DNA of 16,358 nt from Entrophospora sp. SA101. Taxonomy: Eukaryota; Glomeromycota; Glomeromycetes; Entrophosporales; Entrophosporaceae. Where the stretch lies: assembly GCA_958430865.1 (NCBI GenBank), contig CAUDNR010001273.1, positions 689 to 17,046 on the forward strand, given 5' to 3'. The position numbers were made by a program, and so were the translations under genes. The notes beneath the pieces were generated by a model. The model ran no database searches and was not told the origin of the DNA. It was given only the letters and a program-made list of their open reading frames with translations. Below are positions 1 to 10,869 of the stretch, piece after piece (position 1 is the stretch's first letter; the number at the start of each line of letters is the position of its first letter).

Positions 1-329
1 TAATTAAAGTTGATAATAAAACAAATTAAGAAATTTTAGAAATCACATGACTTTATAAATTTTTTGTCAAAAAAAAATCATTATTTTTTGAATGATTTTC
101 AAATTTTGGTTTTTGAGTTTTTGGTGAAATTTGGCAGTGTGGCACAGTAAATGGTGGTTATAGACTTCGCGCACCATACAACAATGATAAAAAATTCTTA
201 GTTTCTTTTTTTAATGTCGTACCAACGCTGCATAAACATGTGAGTCGTTTCCGAAAAGGATTTACAAAGCAAAAACCTAAATTTGTATTAAAAATCAAAT
301 ATAATTTTTTCTTTAAATAAAATAATAAA
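1..329. other. Upstream non-coding region of the C1-Pex24p gene
   Basis: I see no coding stretch here. The segment is AT-rich, with poly-A and poly-T runs, except for a less AT-rich block around 130-260. The last 40 bases before the ATG at 330 are A/T only, as in the leaders of the other genes in this window. It presumably holds the promoter and 5' UTR of the gene starting at 330, but I recognise no defined element. Confidence 0.4.
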
Positions 330-2306
330 ATGCAAACATCAAAACATCAATTTGAAGAAACAACTTTTCCAAAACCAACTTATTGTGATTATTGCAATAA
401 ATTACTTTGGGGCTTAGTAAAACAAGGAGTTAGTTGCAAAGGTAAATATATTTAAAATATATTTCTTATTTACTGATGCATTTATTAATATGCATTTATT
501 TATTTAGTATGTGGCTATATATCTCACTCCAAGTGTCAAGCGTTTGCAAGTGAAAATTGTAGATCTAAGAAAAATTACATCTATCCAGATTCTTTTGCTG
601 CAAGTCGTTCTATTAAAGGTTTTAACGAGACAGGAAACAACATTAATTATAACAGCAATAGTAATAATAACAATGATAGTAGTGGTGGTGATAATAATAA
701 TAATTCTAATTCAACAAAATCTAATACTCAAATAATTAATTCAACAACCAATCCAATTAAAATACCAAAATCAACAATGCCAACTGAGTCATCACCCGCT
801 ACTATTTGTCATTCCCTTCCCCTTCCTAATCAAATTTCTTCGCTCAGTACAACAACAGACCCTGAAAGCCCCGCTAATTATATAATAAATCAAAAGAAAT
901 CAGTAACTTCTTTTAAAACACCAAGACGTTCCACTTCTTCTGATTCATTTGCCAGAATTATCACTTCTTCTTCTCCTTCTAGCCTTAATAATAATAATAA
1001 TAATAATAGCATTAAGTTCACATCAAAATTTAAAAAACCTCAAAAAAATCAATCTCTACCAAACATACAAACATCTGTTAATTCTCCTAACACCATCACC
1101 AAAAATGATTATTCATCAATTGCTCCTAGAGCTGCAAAACCTTTATCACCTACAACGATGACTTCTAATAATACCACCTTTAGTACAAAAGTAATTCATG
1201 ATCTTTTAGTTTCTTCGGCACTTAATGTTGAGAATGCATCAAAATCAACACATGATTCCTCATTATCCTCGTCATTATCATCTACAAGTAATCCTCCTCC
1301 GCTAAATTTGCAAACTACCACAGTCAATTTTAGAAAATTTGTGCAAAAGTGTGGTTTTATTTTTGATATTCAAGATTCTGTTGAAAATCTTATCACATGG
1401 AAAAATCCTGCGAATACATTATTAGCAATGGTGGTTTATATCAATGTTTGTAAGTTATTATTGTTGTCATTGTTAAATTCATTTTGTTTGAATTCATTCC
1501 ATGAAAAAAAAAAAAGGTTGAATATTATTAATTAACACCAATATTGATTTTTTAATAAATAATTAGGCTTATATCCACAATTATTAATTATCTTGCCTTT
1601 AGTAGGATTATTAATTACTTCAATATATTTTTATCAAAAAAAATTTCCACAAGGACCACCACCTCTACAAAACAAATCTATTAAATCAAAAAAATCAAAA
1701 ACCAAAAAATTTAAAAAATTAAAATATCCAAATTTAATATCGCCAGCCGCTGAAAATTCAGTAGATTATTTGAAAAATATGCAAAATATACAAAATTTAA
1801 TGGGAATGATATCAGACGGATATGATTCTGTTTTGCCACTAATTAAATATATAGATTGGAGTGATGAAGCTTTGACTCTCAGGATCACCCGTGTTGTTAT
1901 AATAGGACTGATGGTTTTGAGTCTTGTTGCTTGGGTAATACCTTGGAGTTATGTATTTATAATTGGTGGAGTTAGTGTTTTTATTGTTAATACGCAATTT
2001 GTTAAAGCTTTAACTAAAGAGTCGACTCCTTTCATTCTACAAAAAAATAAGTTATTATTAATGAAAATAACCGATTATTTTGAAAAACAAATTAACAATA
2101 ATGATAGCGATGATGATGATGATGATGATGAAATTGACGGCATTGATAATAATGAAGATGATGAAATTGGAAATCAAGTCAAATTAGAATATGATCATTT
2201 TGATGATAATGTCGGTGGTAGTAGTAATAATAAAACAGATGATTCAAAATTGAAACAAAAAAATTCTTCTTATGATGATAATGAATTTATTCTTGAGAAA
2301 AATTAA
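330..2306 (+). CDS. C1 zinc-finger protein with C-terminal Pex24p-like membrane domain
   Basis: Three exons, 330-441, 508-1449 and 1567-2306, join in frame to 597 residues. Both introns are GT-AG (GTAAATAT...TTTAG and GTAAGT...ATTAG). The first splice completes a C1 domain at about residues 6-57: one His, then CxxC, the PTYC...LWGL core, QGVSC-KVC across the junction, HSKC and a final Cys. C1 domains bind diacylglycerol or act as protein-binding zinc folds. Residues 60-320 are Ser/Thr/Asn-rich linker. From about 325 the sequence follows the Pex24p/Pex28-32 peroxin pattern: an LITWKNP motif, a hydrophobic hairpin (about 338-372, spanning splice 2), an NLMGMISDGYD stretch, and a second hydrophobic pair (461-495). 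The tail is acidic (Asp run near 530-555). The family acts at peroxisome-ER contacts; placing this protein there is inference. The first ATG is used; the leader has no in-frame alternative. Confidence 0.8.
442..507 (+). other. Intron 1 of the C1-Pex24p gene
   Basis: A 66-base phase-1 intron, GTAAATAT to TATTTAG. A TACTGATG sequence about 35 bases before the acceptor is a plausible branch point. Removing the intron restores the CxxC pair of the C1 domain, which strongly supports the splice sites. Confidence 0.85.
1450..1566 (+). other. Intron 2 of the C1-Pex24p gene
   Basis: A 117-base phase-1 intron, GTAAGT to AATTAG. Splicing rebuilds a Cys codon and joins VVYINVC to LYPQLL inside the first hydrophobic hairpin. 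Unspliced reading runs into a stop at 1533. Confidence 0.85.
2109..2132 (+). repeat. GAT trinucleotide repeat coding for Asp run
   Basis: An in-frame run of GAT codons within the acidic tail of the C1-Pex24p protein, giving a run of Asp residues. It is a likely length-variable microsatellite. Confidence 0.75.
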
Positions 2307-3439
2307 TTATAAAAGATTTATTGTTTTTTAAATATGTATATATACAATCTATAATAAATAAATAAAAAATAATTGTTTTTTTAAATAACAAGAAACATAA
2401 ACCAATCATAAGATGTCTTCACCATATCAGTCGAAATGGTAGGTCCTGAAGAATAGAGTTTTGGATATTAATATAAAAGATTTTTGTACGTGGTGATTTT
2501 AGTATGAAGCATTTGTGAAACAAGTGTTTACTATGAGCAGGAAGTTTGGATGTGTTGAAGTTGCCTATAACATATTTTGTAATTGGAACTGATAAAAAGA
2601 TTTTTCCACCATCAAACTGAATCGAGCCAAAATTTTCAAAGCATTGTGACCAAGGTATCGATCGATTTAGAACAATTATACGTTTGCAAATATTTTTCAT
2701 TTAAAATGTTTATTGTTGGATTTGAGCAAGTTGTAAATATCATGGAGCGCGAAATTGATTGGTTAATTTATTATGCACAACATAATTTATTGTTTTCCAT
2801 TTATAAGTCCATGATGTCATTTAATTTAATTTAATTTTAATGAACTAAAAAAATTTTTTTTTTTTTACATTTTCATCTTCTTTGCTTCTTTTGTTTTCTT
2901 TGGTCTTAATTCATTATTATTATTTTTCTAATTTGGTCAGTTAGCCTTTTTAAAGAACTTCTTGTGAACTTTCAGTAACAGAAGCTACAATTTGTTGTTG
3001 TTAACGACTAAAATTGCATTCAATAATTAGAAAATTTATTTCTGAACAAATTATTTTTTAATGTTAATATTAGCACACATATTATTGATTCATGGAATAA
3101 TATCAATATATCTTCCCCTTGTAGTTTATGATATATTGGACTGTGTTGCAAGACATTATTTTTTCCAAACAAATAAATTAAATGAATGAATAAAAAATGG
3201 CGCCATTGACAAAATTTTTGTAGTGCGGAGGTCACCCCAATGAATAATAAACAATAAATGATGATAATCATTTAAAAAACGACCATTTATAATTTTCTTA
3301 TGCTATAATATTATATAAATCTTATGGGTAAAATATAATAAATACAAAGCAATCATTTTTGTAATAATAATAAATCAATTGGGCATTATCGTCTATTTGT
3401 GATTCGTTGCACGCTTCTGTTATTTACTATCTTAAAAGA
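2307..3439. other. Gene-poor intergenic region
   Basis: The first part carries AATAAA-like signals for the upstream gene (about 2350-2370). Open stretches on both strands between 2419 and 2834 resemble no family I know and have no splice-supported partner. The minus-strand stretch (2419-2700) has an ordinary amino-acid mix and could be the remains of a gene. A 'ggcgcc' with flanking less AT-rich bases lies near 3200. I see no RNA gene. Confidence 0.35.
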
Positions 3440-3441
3440 AG

Positions 3442-3771
3442 TCATGCCTTTCTTGATCGATTCTTATAAATTAGCGAATATAAGTTTAATAGCAAAGCGA
3501 GTTTGGAATATCATTTTGTTAAAAAGAAGTCACTCGTTGTATCCTTTGCAAAATCGGTTTTATCTTTAACATTAACGCCAAACATAGTGATCATTTCTAT
3601 TCATTGTAACGATCAAGCTGCCTCTGTCACAACATCATCATCCTCCAATGAAATAATTAAATGATGGTAATTCGAACAGTAATACTAATAAAGAACTGTT
3701 ACCACTTCTCAAACAACAAAATACATATCAATTTCCGAGATTACATGAACATGCAAAAACATCACGACGTT
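3442..3771 (+). pseudogene. Decayed protein-coding stretch, family unknown
   Basis: Codon-like, non-repetitive plus-strand reading is spread over several frames. About 60 codons are open from 3482 to 3663, ending in a Ser-rich stretch (TTSSSSNEIIK). After a one-base shift near 3661 the reading continues as an Asn/Ser linker and a Lys/Gln-rich stretch, ending at a stop near 3769. The Ser/Asn linker resembles those of the intact genes in this window. A second frame (ATG at 3442) is open for 41 codons over the first part. I recognise no domain. It may equally be an expressed gene with unresolved exons, or chance. Confidence 0.25.
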
Positions 3772-3845
3772 AAAAGATAACTTTAATAGATACTGCGAAA
3801 TAATTTACAGTCAAAGTTTGTATAGTGAATTATATTACAGTAAAC

Positions 3846-3971
3846 ATGTCTCCAAAAAGTATACAAATAAATAAAATACTCGTTGTTTTTATTAGTGCTT
3901 CTCTTCTTCAACTCTCTCCTCATTTCATAATTCACTTGCCAATGACCAGTAGAAAATCTCGACCACAATAA
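3846..3971 (+). CDS. Possible 41-residue peptide with hydrophobic N-terminus
   Basis: An ATG opens a short frame: a polar start with two Lys, then a hydrophobic core (ILVVFISASLLQL) that resembles a signal peptide or single anchor, then a short basic end (SRKSRPQ) and stop, with A-rich sequence after it. No homology is recognised. Frames of this length are common by chance in this DNA, and it lies directly after a decayed coding stretch of which it could be a part. Confidence 0.15.
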   Translation: MSPKSIQINKILVVFISASLLQLSPHFIIHLPMTSRKSRPQ

Positions 3972-4269
3972 AAAAATTATTAATTATTTCTATCCGCCAG
4001 TACTAATCTTTTTTATAATTATTAGTTTATTTAATTTGGTTTTTGTTATTATTTTTGTGAGATATAAAATGAATTTAATTGGTATTTTGTGTCAATAAAA
4101 ACATCGAAGAAATAAATTAAATTTAGTGCAGTATAACTTCCACAACTGAAATTTAATTTATATTTATAATGATGATATATTCATTTATTCATTAAAAAAA
4201 ATTATTATTTTTAATTATTATTTTTAAATTTTTTTATTTTTGAAAAATATTTTTTTCTTTAAAAAAAAA

Positions 4270-6345
4270 ATGTCTACCATAACAAAATCGAATACTTCTT
4301 CATTGTCTACGAAAACTTCTTCAAGGTCAAGTTTGTTATTGCAAAACAAATCCAAGACTTTGAAACCAAATCCTACAACCATGTTATCATCGTCGAAATC
4401 AACAACGCCTTCAAATATTAACAACAGCAACATCATCAATAATAATAATACTAATAAAAATATTGATGGGGCTATTCCTAGCGCGAAACCAAAAACGAAA
4501 ATTAAAGCCAAACCTCCAAATATAGTATTGAAAACAAACGATTCATCTCGTATTAATAATAATAATAGTGCCGGAAATGGTATCGATACTAATAACAACA
4601 ATAAAAGCAACAATATCAATAGTGGTAGTAGTAGTCATAAAACTGGAACTATTCAAACAAAAACTAAAAAGCCAATAAATTCACCAACTTTAGCACGTTA
4701 TTCCAAGAGTTTTCCAAATTCAGGAAAGCAGCAACAGAAACGGTTAGAAGCTAAAGAACCAAAATCAACCGTAAAAAAGTCTGTAAAATCTGCAAAATCG
4801 CCTTCATTAACGGATAAATTTAATAATAAAACCAACAACAATAATAAAATTAGCAAATTAGATGCAATACCAACTCTAGAAGAAGACAATCCAATACATG
4901 GAGAAATAACAAGTATAGTGTGCGAAATAGAAAATTTCCGTTCAAAACTTCATGAACTTGGTAGAATTCAAGAATCTCATCATCAATTTTCAAAACTTAA
5001 CCCAAAAAGATTGTCAGCTATGTCGTTAATTAGTAGCGGTAATATGGAAGAAGAAAATAATGTAATGGTGCAAGCTGTCAATAACCAACTTTCGGTTGTC
5101 CAGCAACACATATCATCTTTAATGGATAATCATTCAATGTTAGACGATAATTTATTATCAATAATAATGACTTATAATGAAGAAGTTAATACCGCATTAA
5201 AAGAGGCAATTCAAGAAGTTCCAAGACTTTATTCTACTAGCAGTAACTCAGCTACAACAGCAACAAATACATCAACTTTAACTCCAACAAACAATAATTA
5301 TGAAAATATTTTTAGTTATATGGATGATGAATCTGAATTTAAGAGTAGTTTTGGCCAACAACAATTGATCGAAACACAAGCTATGCAAATACAATTTTTA
5401 GAAAATGCAAGTTTCAATAACATTTATCAATTACAAGCTGACGCGGAGAGTTGTCAATGTTTATTGTCAATGCTCACCAAGTTCGACAATAATTGTGGTG
5501 ACAAATGTTGTGAATTAAATTTAAGTGCAGAGCAATTAGAATCAAGAAGTTTTCTAACGAATAATAATTTACTTGAAGTTAAAATTGAAGAAATTAAAAA
5601 TTTAATTAGAAAGTATGATTGCAAAACTGAAATAGACTACGACGATTATATTTATTCAGACAAATCTAAAGCATTCCTATCAAATCTTTTACAAAGAGTT
5701 ATAATAGAAACAATTCTAGAACATTCGGAAGTTTATTTCAATGGATCATTGGACAGATGCATAAAATATTCAAAAGATCCATTTATTGATTTGATGGATT
5801 CTCCTAGATTAAGTAAAGAAACCTTTGACTTTGATAACCTAGATTCAAAGAAAACTTATAAAACTAGAATAAATCCTGAAGTTTATGCTGTATTAGGAAC
5901 AAAAAACTTTGATGGATTTGATCATCCATTTATAGAATTTGTACTAGAAAAATTATTAAAAACTTTGAAAAAATATTGTAAAATCAAATGTTTAGACAAC
6001 GATAATGGTCAAGGGAAAGATAATAAAAATCCAAAGAAAATATTTAATAATATTTTAATAGAAATAATACATAAAATTATTAATCTATTTTACTTTGGAA
6101 TGCAAGCTCATGATAAAAGCTTGCAATTTAAATGGCTAGATAATAATTTAAAATTTGATAGAAATTTAATGAAAATGGAAGATGTTGGCGAAGAAATAGA
6201 AAAATTATCTTTAGATATTTGTTCTTTTCCTTTAATTGGTATAGATTTATCTGATAAAGATGCTTGTAAAGTCATTGTTAAAGCAAAATTTTATCCTTTA
6301 TTAGCGAATAAATTTATACCTGGACAATACCCTAAAATCGATTAA
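4270..6345 (+). CDS. Uncharacterised 691-residue protein with low-complexity N-terminus
   Basis: A single-exon frame from the ATG at 4270, behind a pure A tract, to TAA at 6343-6345. I do not recognise a named domain. Residues 1-205 are basic and rich in Ser, Thr, Asn and Lys, with AAT-codon Asn runs; no signal peptide or membrane segment is seen. A predicted helical segment follows (about 210-240, IHGEITSIVCEIENF). A Cys-rich patch lies at residues 395-414 (CxC, then CxxxCC). From about 440 to the end the sequence is a compact mixed alpha-helical region with Cys, aromatic and acidic positions, ending LDICSFPLIGIDL and FIPGQ. I have a vague impression that AM fungi encode many orphan proteins with a similar C-terminal ending, but I cannot verify it. 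The long frame and non-repetitive C-terminal half show it is a real gene. Confidence 0.8.
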   Translation: MSTITKSNTSSLSTKTSSRSSLLLQNKSKTLKPNPTTMLSSSKSTTPSNINNSNIINNNNTNKNIDGAIPSAKPKTKIKAKPPNIVLKTNDSSRINNNNSAGNGIDTNNNNKSNNINSGSSSHKTGTIQTKTKKPINSPTLARYSKSFPNSGKQQQKRLEAKEPKSTVKKSVKSAKSPSLTDKFNNKTNNNNKISKLDAIPTLEEDNPIHGEITSIVCEIENFRSKLHELGRIQESHHQFSKLNPKRLSAMSLISSGNMEEENNVMVQAVNNQLSVVQQHISSLMDNHSMLDDNLLSIIMTYNEEVNTALKEAIQEVPRLYSTSSNSATTATNTSTLTPTNNNYENIFSYMDDESEFKSSFGQQQLIETQAMQIQFLENASFNNIYQLQADAESCQCLLSMLTKFDNNCGDKCCELNLSAEQLESRSFLTNNNLLEVKIEEIKNLIRKYDCKTEIDYDDYIYSDKSKAFLSNLLQRVIIETILEHSEVYFNGSLDRCIKYSKDPFIDLMDSPRLSKETFDFDNLDSKKTYKTRINPEVYAVLGTKNFDGFDHPFIEFVLEKLLKTLKKYCKIKCLDNDNGQGKDNKNPKKIFNNILIEIIHKIINLFYFGMQAHDKSLQFKWLDNNLKFDRNLMKMEDVGEEIEKLSLDICSFPLIGIDLSDKDACKVIVKAKFYPLLANKFIPGQYPKID

Positions 6346-6575
6346 TTTAGAGTTTAGGCTTTAGATGGTTTGTTTTAAATTAAAATTTCTTTTTCTTTTT
6401 TCTTTAATATTCTTTGTTTTTAATATAATATAATATGTAATACTTTCTTGACAATCATTTGAATAGCTGCAAAAAAAAATTTTTTTTAAAGAAAAAATAA
6501 ATAAAATGTCAACTAGTTGGAAAAAATAAACGCGCATTTATTTAGTTATAATCCTAACGAATATGCTTTTACCAT
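6346..6575. other. 3' flank of the orphan gene
   Basis: AT-rich sequence with poly-T and poly-A tracts, including an inverted A/T run at about 6471-6500 that could fold and may help 3' end formation. No coding content. Confidence 0.35.
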
Positions 6576-6707
6576 TGAAATATATTAATAAACTTGTGAA
6601 TGATTTAAGAAAATTATTAAATGAATCAGATTTTATGATGTAGAAATTAAAGCTCATTCCAATATCTTAAAGCAAAATCTTCATATTTTAATACTATTTT
6701 ACAGTCT

Positions 6708-6852
6708 GCCCTTGTTTCAACGAAGTGGCTGGACATATAAGAAAATTTTATTCAACATTCGTTGAAACAAGGTTACTAATCGCGTTTCAACGAATTTTTA
6801 TATTAATGTTTTCATAGTGTGTAACAACGTTTTTAAAAATTCGTTGTATCAA
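6708..6852. repeat. Hairpin-rich MITE-like insertion
   Basis: The segment holds four alternating-orientation copies of a GTTTCAACGAA motif. The first two form a perfect 15-base inverted repeat (6710-6724 and 6758-6772). The second two (6784-6800 and about 6835-6852) pair over CAACGAATTTTTA with few mismatches. It sits exactly where the BTB match stops and before it resumes at 6866, so it reads as a small mobile insertion. I find no clear target duplication, so the exact ends are uncertain. Confidence 0.6.
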
Positions 6853-6895
6853 AAATTTAATTATTTCTCCAAAAGTATTTGAGGTTCTTTTAAAT

Positions 6896-6995
6896 GTAAG
6901 TTTAGATTTTAATATATATAATATAGTTTTCTGTTTAAAACAAGGTCTTAGTTAAAGATTCTGTCATTTTTTATTTATAAAAGATATATTTACAG
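6896..6995 (+). other. Relic intron in the BTB-TLDc pseudogene
   Basis: GTAAGT donor and TTTACAG acceptor flank an AT-rich 100-base stretch. It lies between the BTB match VFEVLLN and the downstream VDPDEI match, at a place where coding similarity pauses. It shows that the pseudogene came from a genomic copy. Confidence 0.5.
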
Positions 6996-7529
6996 TGGAT
7001 CCAGATGAAATTATTATTATGTATTTCAGTGATTTAATTGAATATTTACAAAAGTTTTAATTCAGAAAAAAAAGAATGAATCCAACAAAATATTAATTCT
7101 AAATTCTGATGACATTTGTGCAATTGACTGATATCTCTAAAGGGTTAGAGGTAGATAATATTGATATTTGGAATTGTGCCATTCAATAAGGAATTGGGCA
7201 AAGTTAGAATATTTCAGAATGATTGGAGTTAGATAATAAAATAAAAGTCTCATGAAAAAAGCTTTTAATAAACAAGTTTATAAAGGACTTTTTCGGTATC
7301 GTCTTAGTGATGGCAAGTTTGATACTTCAAAGCTGGGTTAGCAAAAAAAAAAATAATAGTATGTATATAATGAAATAATTTATCAATAATAGAACTGTTT
7401 TGAAAACAAATGTTACATACAATCAACAATTCAGATAATTTGGTTTAAATCAATCATTTTATTTATTAATGCCTATAAAAAATTAAATATTAATTAAATA
7501 AAATTTTGATAAAATATAAAAATAAAAAT

Positions 7530-9385
7530 CTATTCTTCTTCGCTTTCACTCTCGACAGTTTTAAGCCATTGAATGAAAGGTTCCATTTGTTTTAAGAACG
7601 AGGTTTTTCCTTGATTTTTTGCACCTTTTTCATTCCAATATAAGATTGCATTTTCTGACACAACGTCCTCGTCATACAAGATTTGAACTATTTTACGGAA
7701 ATGTTTCATTAGTTTTGTGTTCTCGTAGCAATAAGTTTGGATTTTTTGCAAAAGAGCAAGTTCAGTCTTTGGATTATTGGCAAATTCTGAAATAATACTT
7801 GAGCATTGCTAATAAGTGAAAAAAATGATTTTAAGCGTATTATTAATATATGTTTTTTTATATGATTCTAAAATATAATAATCATATAAACTCACTTTAA
7901 CTTGATTTGCAGCTTGAGTTCCAATTTGTTCTGGACGAGTGCTCCAATCAACAGCCTGTAACAATGATTCCCACACGATTTGAACAAAATCACTTTCTTG
8001 CCAACCACCATTTTTCATTTGTTGTTTAAGATAAGTAATGACCTATAATAATTAAAAAATAGCAACAACCAGACATAATTAGAATTCGGGACATTTTAAA
8101 TCAAGCATAATAAATATATTTAATATATGTGTGTGTGTACCTCTGCATTGGTACTGGATGAATCCATCATTTCCTTAACATGTTCAATAGTTTGATCTTT
8201 CATTGAATTCTTTAATCGTTGATTATAAAAATCAACAAATTGTTTCATGTCCTCCGCCTCAAAATAGCGAGCAAAATATTCTTTGTCTCTTTTGTTTGGC
8301 GGGAAAAAATCTATAAGCTTGGAGTCAATTCCAGCTTTTTTAAGGGAGCTACCAAGATGTTCCATGTTTTGTTCGCCAAGATAAGCTTTGAAGACTGTGG
8401 TGATAAATTGAAGGGAATGTCCTATATAATAGGATTACATGCATAAATATATTTACACGATAAAGTTAAATAAAAAATAATCTTATATGTATTGATTTAT
8501 TTGTATTCACCTTCTTTCACAAGATGCTCACTGAATAAAGCATTCAAAACGTTTATACTAATCAATTGACCAGAGGCAAACAAACCAATTGCAGTGGCAA
8601 GTTTGTTGTTTTCTTCAGTACTCCATTTGTTAATATACTGAAGCATATTCTTGATTTTATCTTCAAAAATATGCTGCAAATATAAATAACGTCTAATTAA
8701 CTTATTGAAAACTTCAACATGCTTTTTAATATTTTCAATATTATCTTCTGCATAGAAAATAGAGAATGGGCTTTTAGGTGCTCCATCATCTAATATAGTA
8801 CCTCCAGGCGCTAAAAATAAAGAATTGATAAGAAAAATTATTAAAATAATATTAACAACAGGAGAAGCAAGAAGAGGAAGAGTAACGGGTATGTTTAATC
8901 TTTCGCTAAAGTCAGCAAAGTCATTACAAAATTTATTATTTTGTTATTTTTTGCTTACCTAATACACCACCAAGCAAAAGAATTTCAAATAAAGTTTCTC
9001 CGTACTTTTTATACTCTAGGGTATTACCGGCAGAATCTAATTGTAAAGAGATTTCATCAAAATCTCCTGGTTTAACGTTTAAAAGAATTTTTATAATATT
9101 ATCTCTAAAGACTGTTGTAAAAAAAAAAAAAGATTGAAATTATAAATTAATAAAATTAAAGACATTTATCAAATTGAAAGATTAGCTGAGGCCTCACCGG
9201 TTGGTTCGTGTTTGGCTTGTGCTTTTTGCTGACCCTTATTGATACAATACAAATTATATAGTTATTAGACTTTACACTTCGCTTTATATAACGATAATTC
9301 GCAAATAACTAGTAAATACCTTTCTTTGTTTGATCTTAACACCATGCAAAGAAGGCTTTGGGCTTCCGTTTTGTGTTGCACTCAT
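7530..9385 (-). CDS. eIF5-mimic protein (BZW/5MP), W2 domain
   Basis: Seven exons on the minus strand (9385-9320, 9234-9198, 9111-8959, 8810-8511, 8421-8141, 8042-7896, 7808-7530) splice in frame through GT-AG introns to 420 residues, the usual length of BZW1/BZW2. The N-terminus (SLHGVKIKQRK) and EPTVFRDNII match the family opening. Further matches are GNTLEYKKYGETLFEILL, then LAPGG across an exon junction, and LIRRYLYLQ. The C-terminal W2 (MI domain) region ends with YDEDVVSENAIL, FLKQMEPFIQWL and an acidic ESESEEE box. Family members mimic the eIF5 C-terminal domain, bind eIF2 and eIF3 in the cytosol, and tighten start-codon choice. I see no lesion in any exon. It lies tail-to-tail with the BTB pseudogene. 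Confidence 0.93.
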
Positions 9386-9626
9386 TAAAAGTTAACAAGT
9401 TTTTGTATTGGTTTATTTTTATTTAATGTGTGAGATGATATAAAATTACTCTTGGTTTTTTTTTTTTTTTAAATAATTTAACAAAAAATAAATGGAATAT
9501 ATAAATAATTTTTTAAATTTTATTTATGTTAAAATTATTATTATTAATATTAATATGCAAGTTGGTGATCGATAAACAAATAATAATATATGTATAATAA
9601 ATATTCTGATGAAGAAGAAGTTGACT
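9386..9626. other. 5' flank of the BZW gene
   Basis: AT-rich spacer between the BZW start and the 3' end of the glycerol kinase remnant. It contains a T run (about 9457-9470) just upstream of the BZW ATG on the minus strand, which is likely promoter or leader. Nothing else is seen. Confidence 0.35.
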
Positions 9627-10703
<1,077 letters not shown>

Positions 10704-10866
10704 AATGATTTAGAGTTTTTCAAAATCCAAAATCTACCAATTGCTTTGTTTGTATCAAATAGATTAGAATGATTATAATCTTTTTTATTATATAGTTCTC
10801 AAAATCCCTATACTAGTCAGGAAATTCACAATCATTTTTCTTCAATGTAATGTACCCTTCTTGTAT
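10704..10866. other. Junction between glycerol kinase and hAT remnants
   Basis: AT-rich sequence where glycerol kinase similarity is lost and the plus-strand hAT remnant has not begun. I see no inverted terminal repeat or target duplication that would mark the breakpoint. Confidence 0.3.
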
Positions 10867-10869
10867 TAA

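Larger units (their letters stand above)
6576..7345 (+). pseudogene. BTB-BACK-TLDc domain gene remnant
   Basis: Recognisable pieces occur in family order on the plus strand. From about 6576 there is a BTB start (KLVNDLRKLLNESDF), then after a one-base loss in a T run at about 6631 YDVEIK and AHSNILK. The BTB match resumes at 6866 with ISPKVFEVLLN. An intron-like GTAAGT...TTTACAG (6896-6995) follows, then VDPDEI and LIEYLQ. A BACK-like VDNIDIWNCAIQ-stop-GIGQ lies near 7150-7205, and a TLDc-like LFRYRLSDGKFDTSKL near 7285-7338. Several stops and frame changes break it, and the BTB core is replaced by a hairpin element (6708-6852). BTB-TLDc proteins form a large family in AM fungi. The retained intron argues against a retro-copy. 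Confidence 0.6.

Noticed and set aside
949..1161. Open frame of Leu/Ile-rich protein
   Set aside because: It is the out-of-frame shadow of the Ser/Asn linker in the C1-Pex24p gene.
4240..4269. Earlier start for the orphan protein
   Set aside because: Position 4240 is TTG. The ATG at 4270 behind an A tract is the normal eukaryotic start.
4224..4619. 131-codon minus-strand hydrophobic frame
   Set aside because: It is antisense to the Asn/Ser-rich start of the orphan gene; AAT repeats read backwards give Ile/Leu runs.
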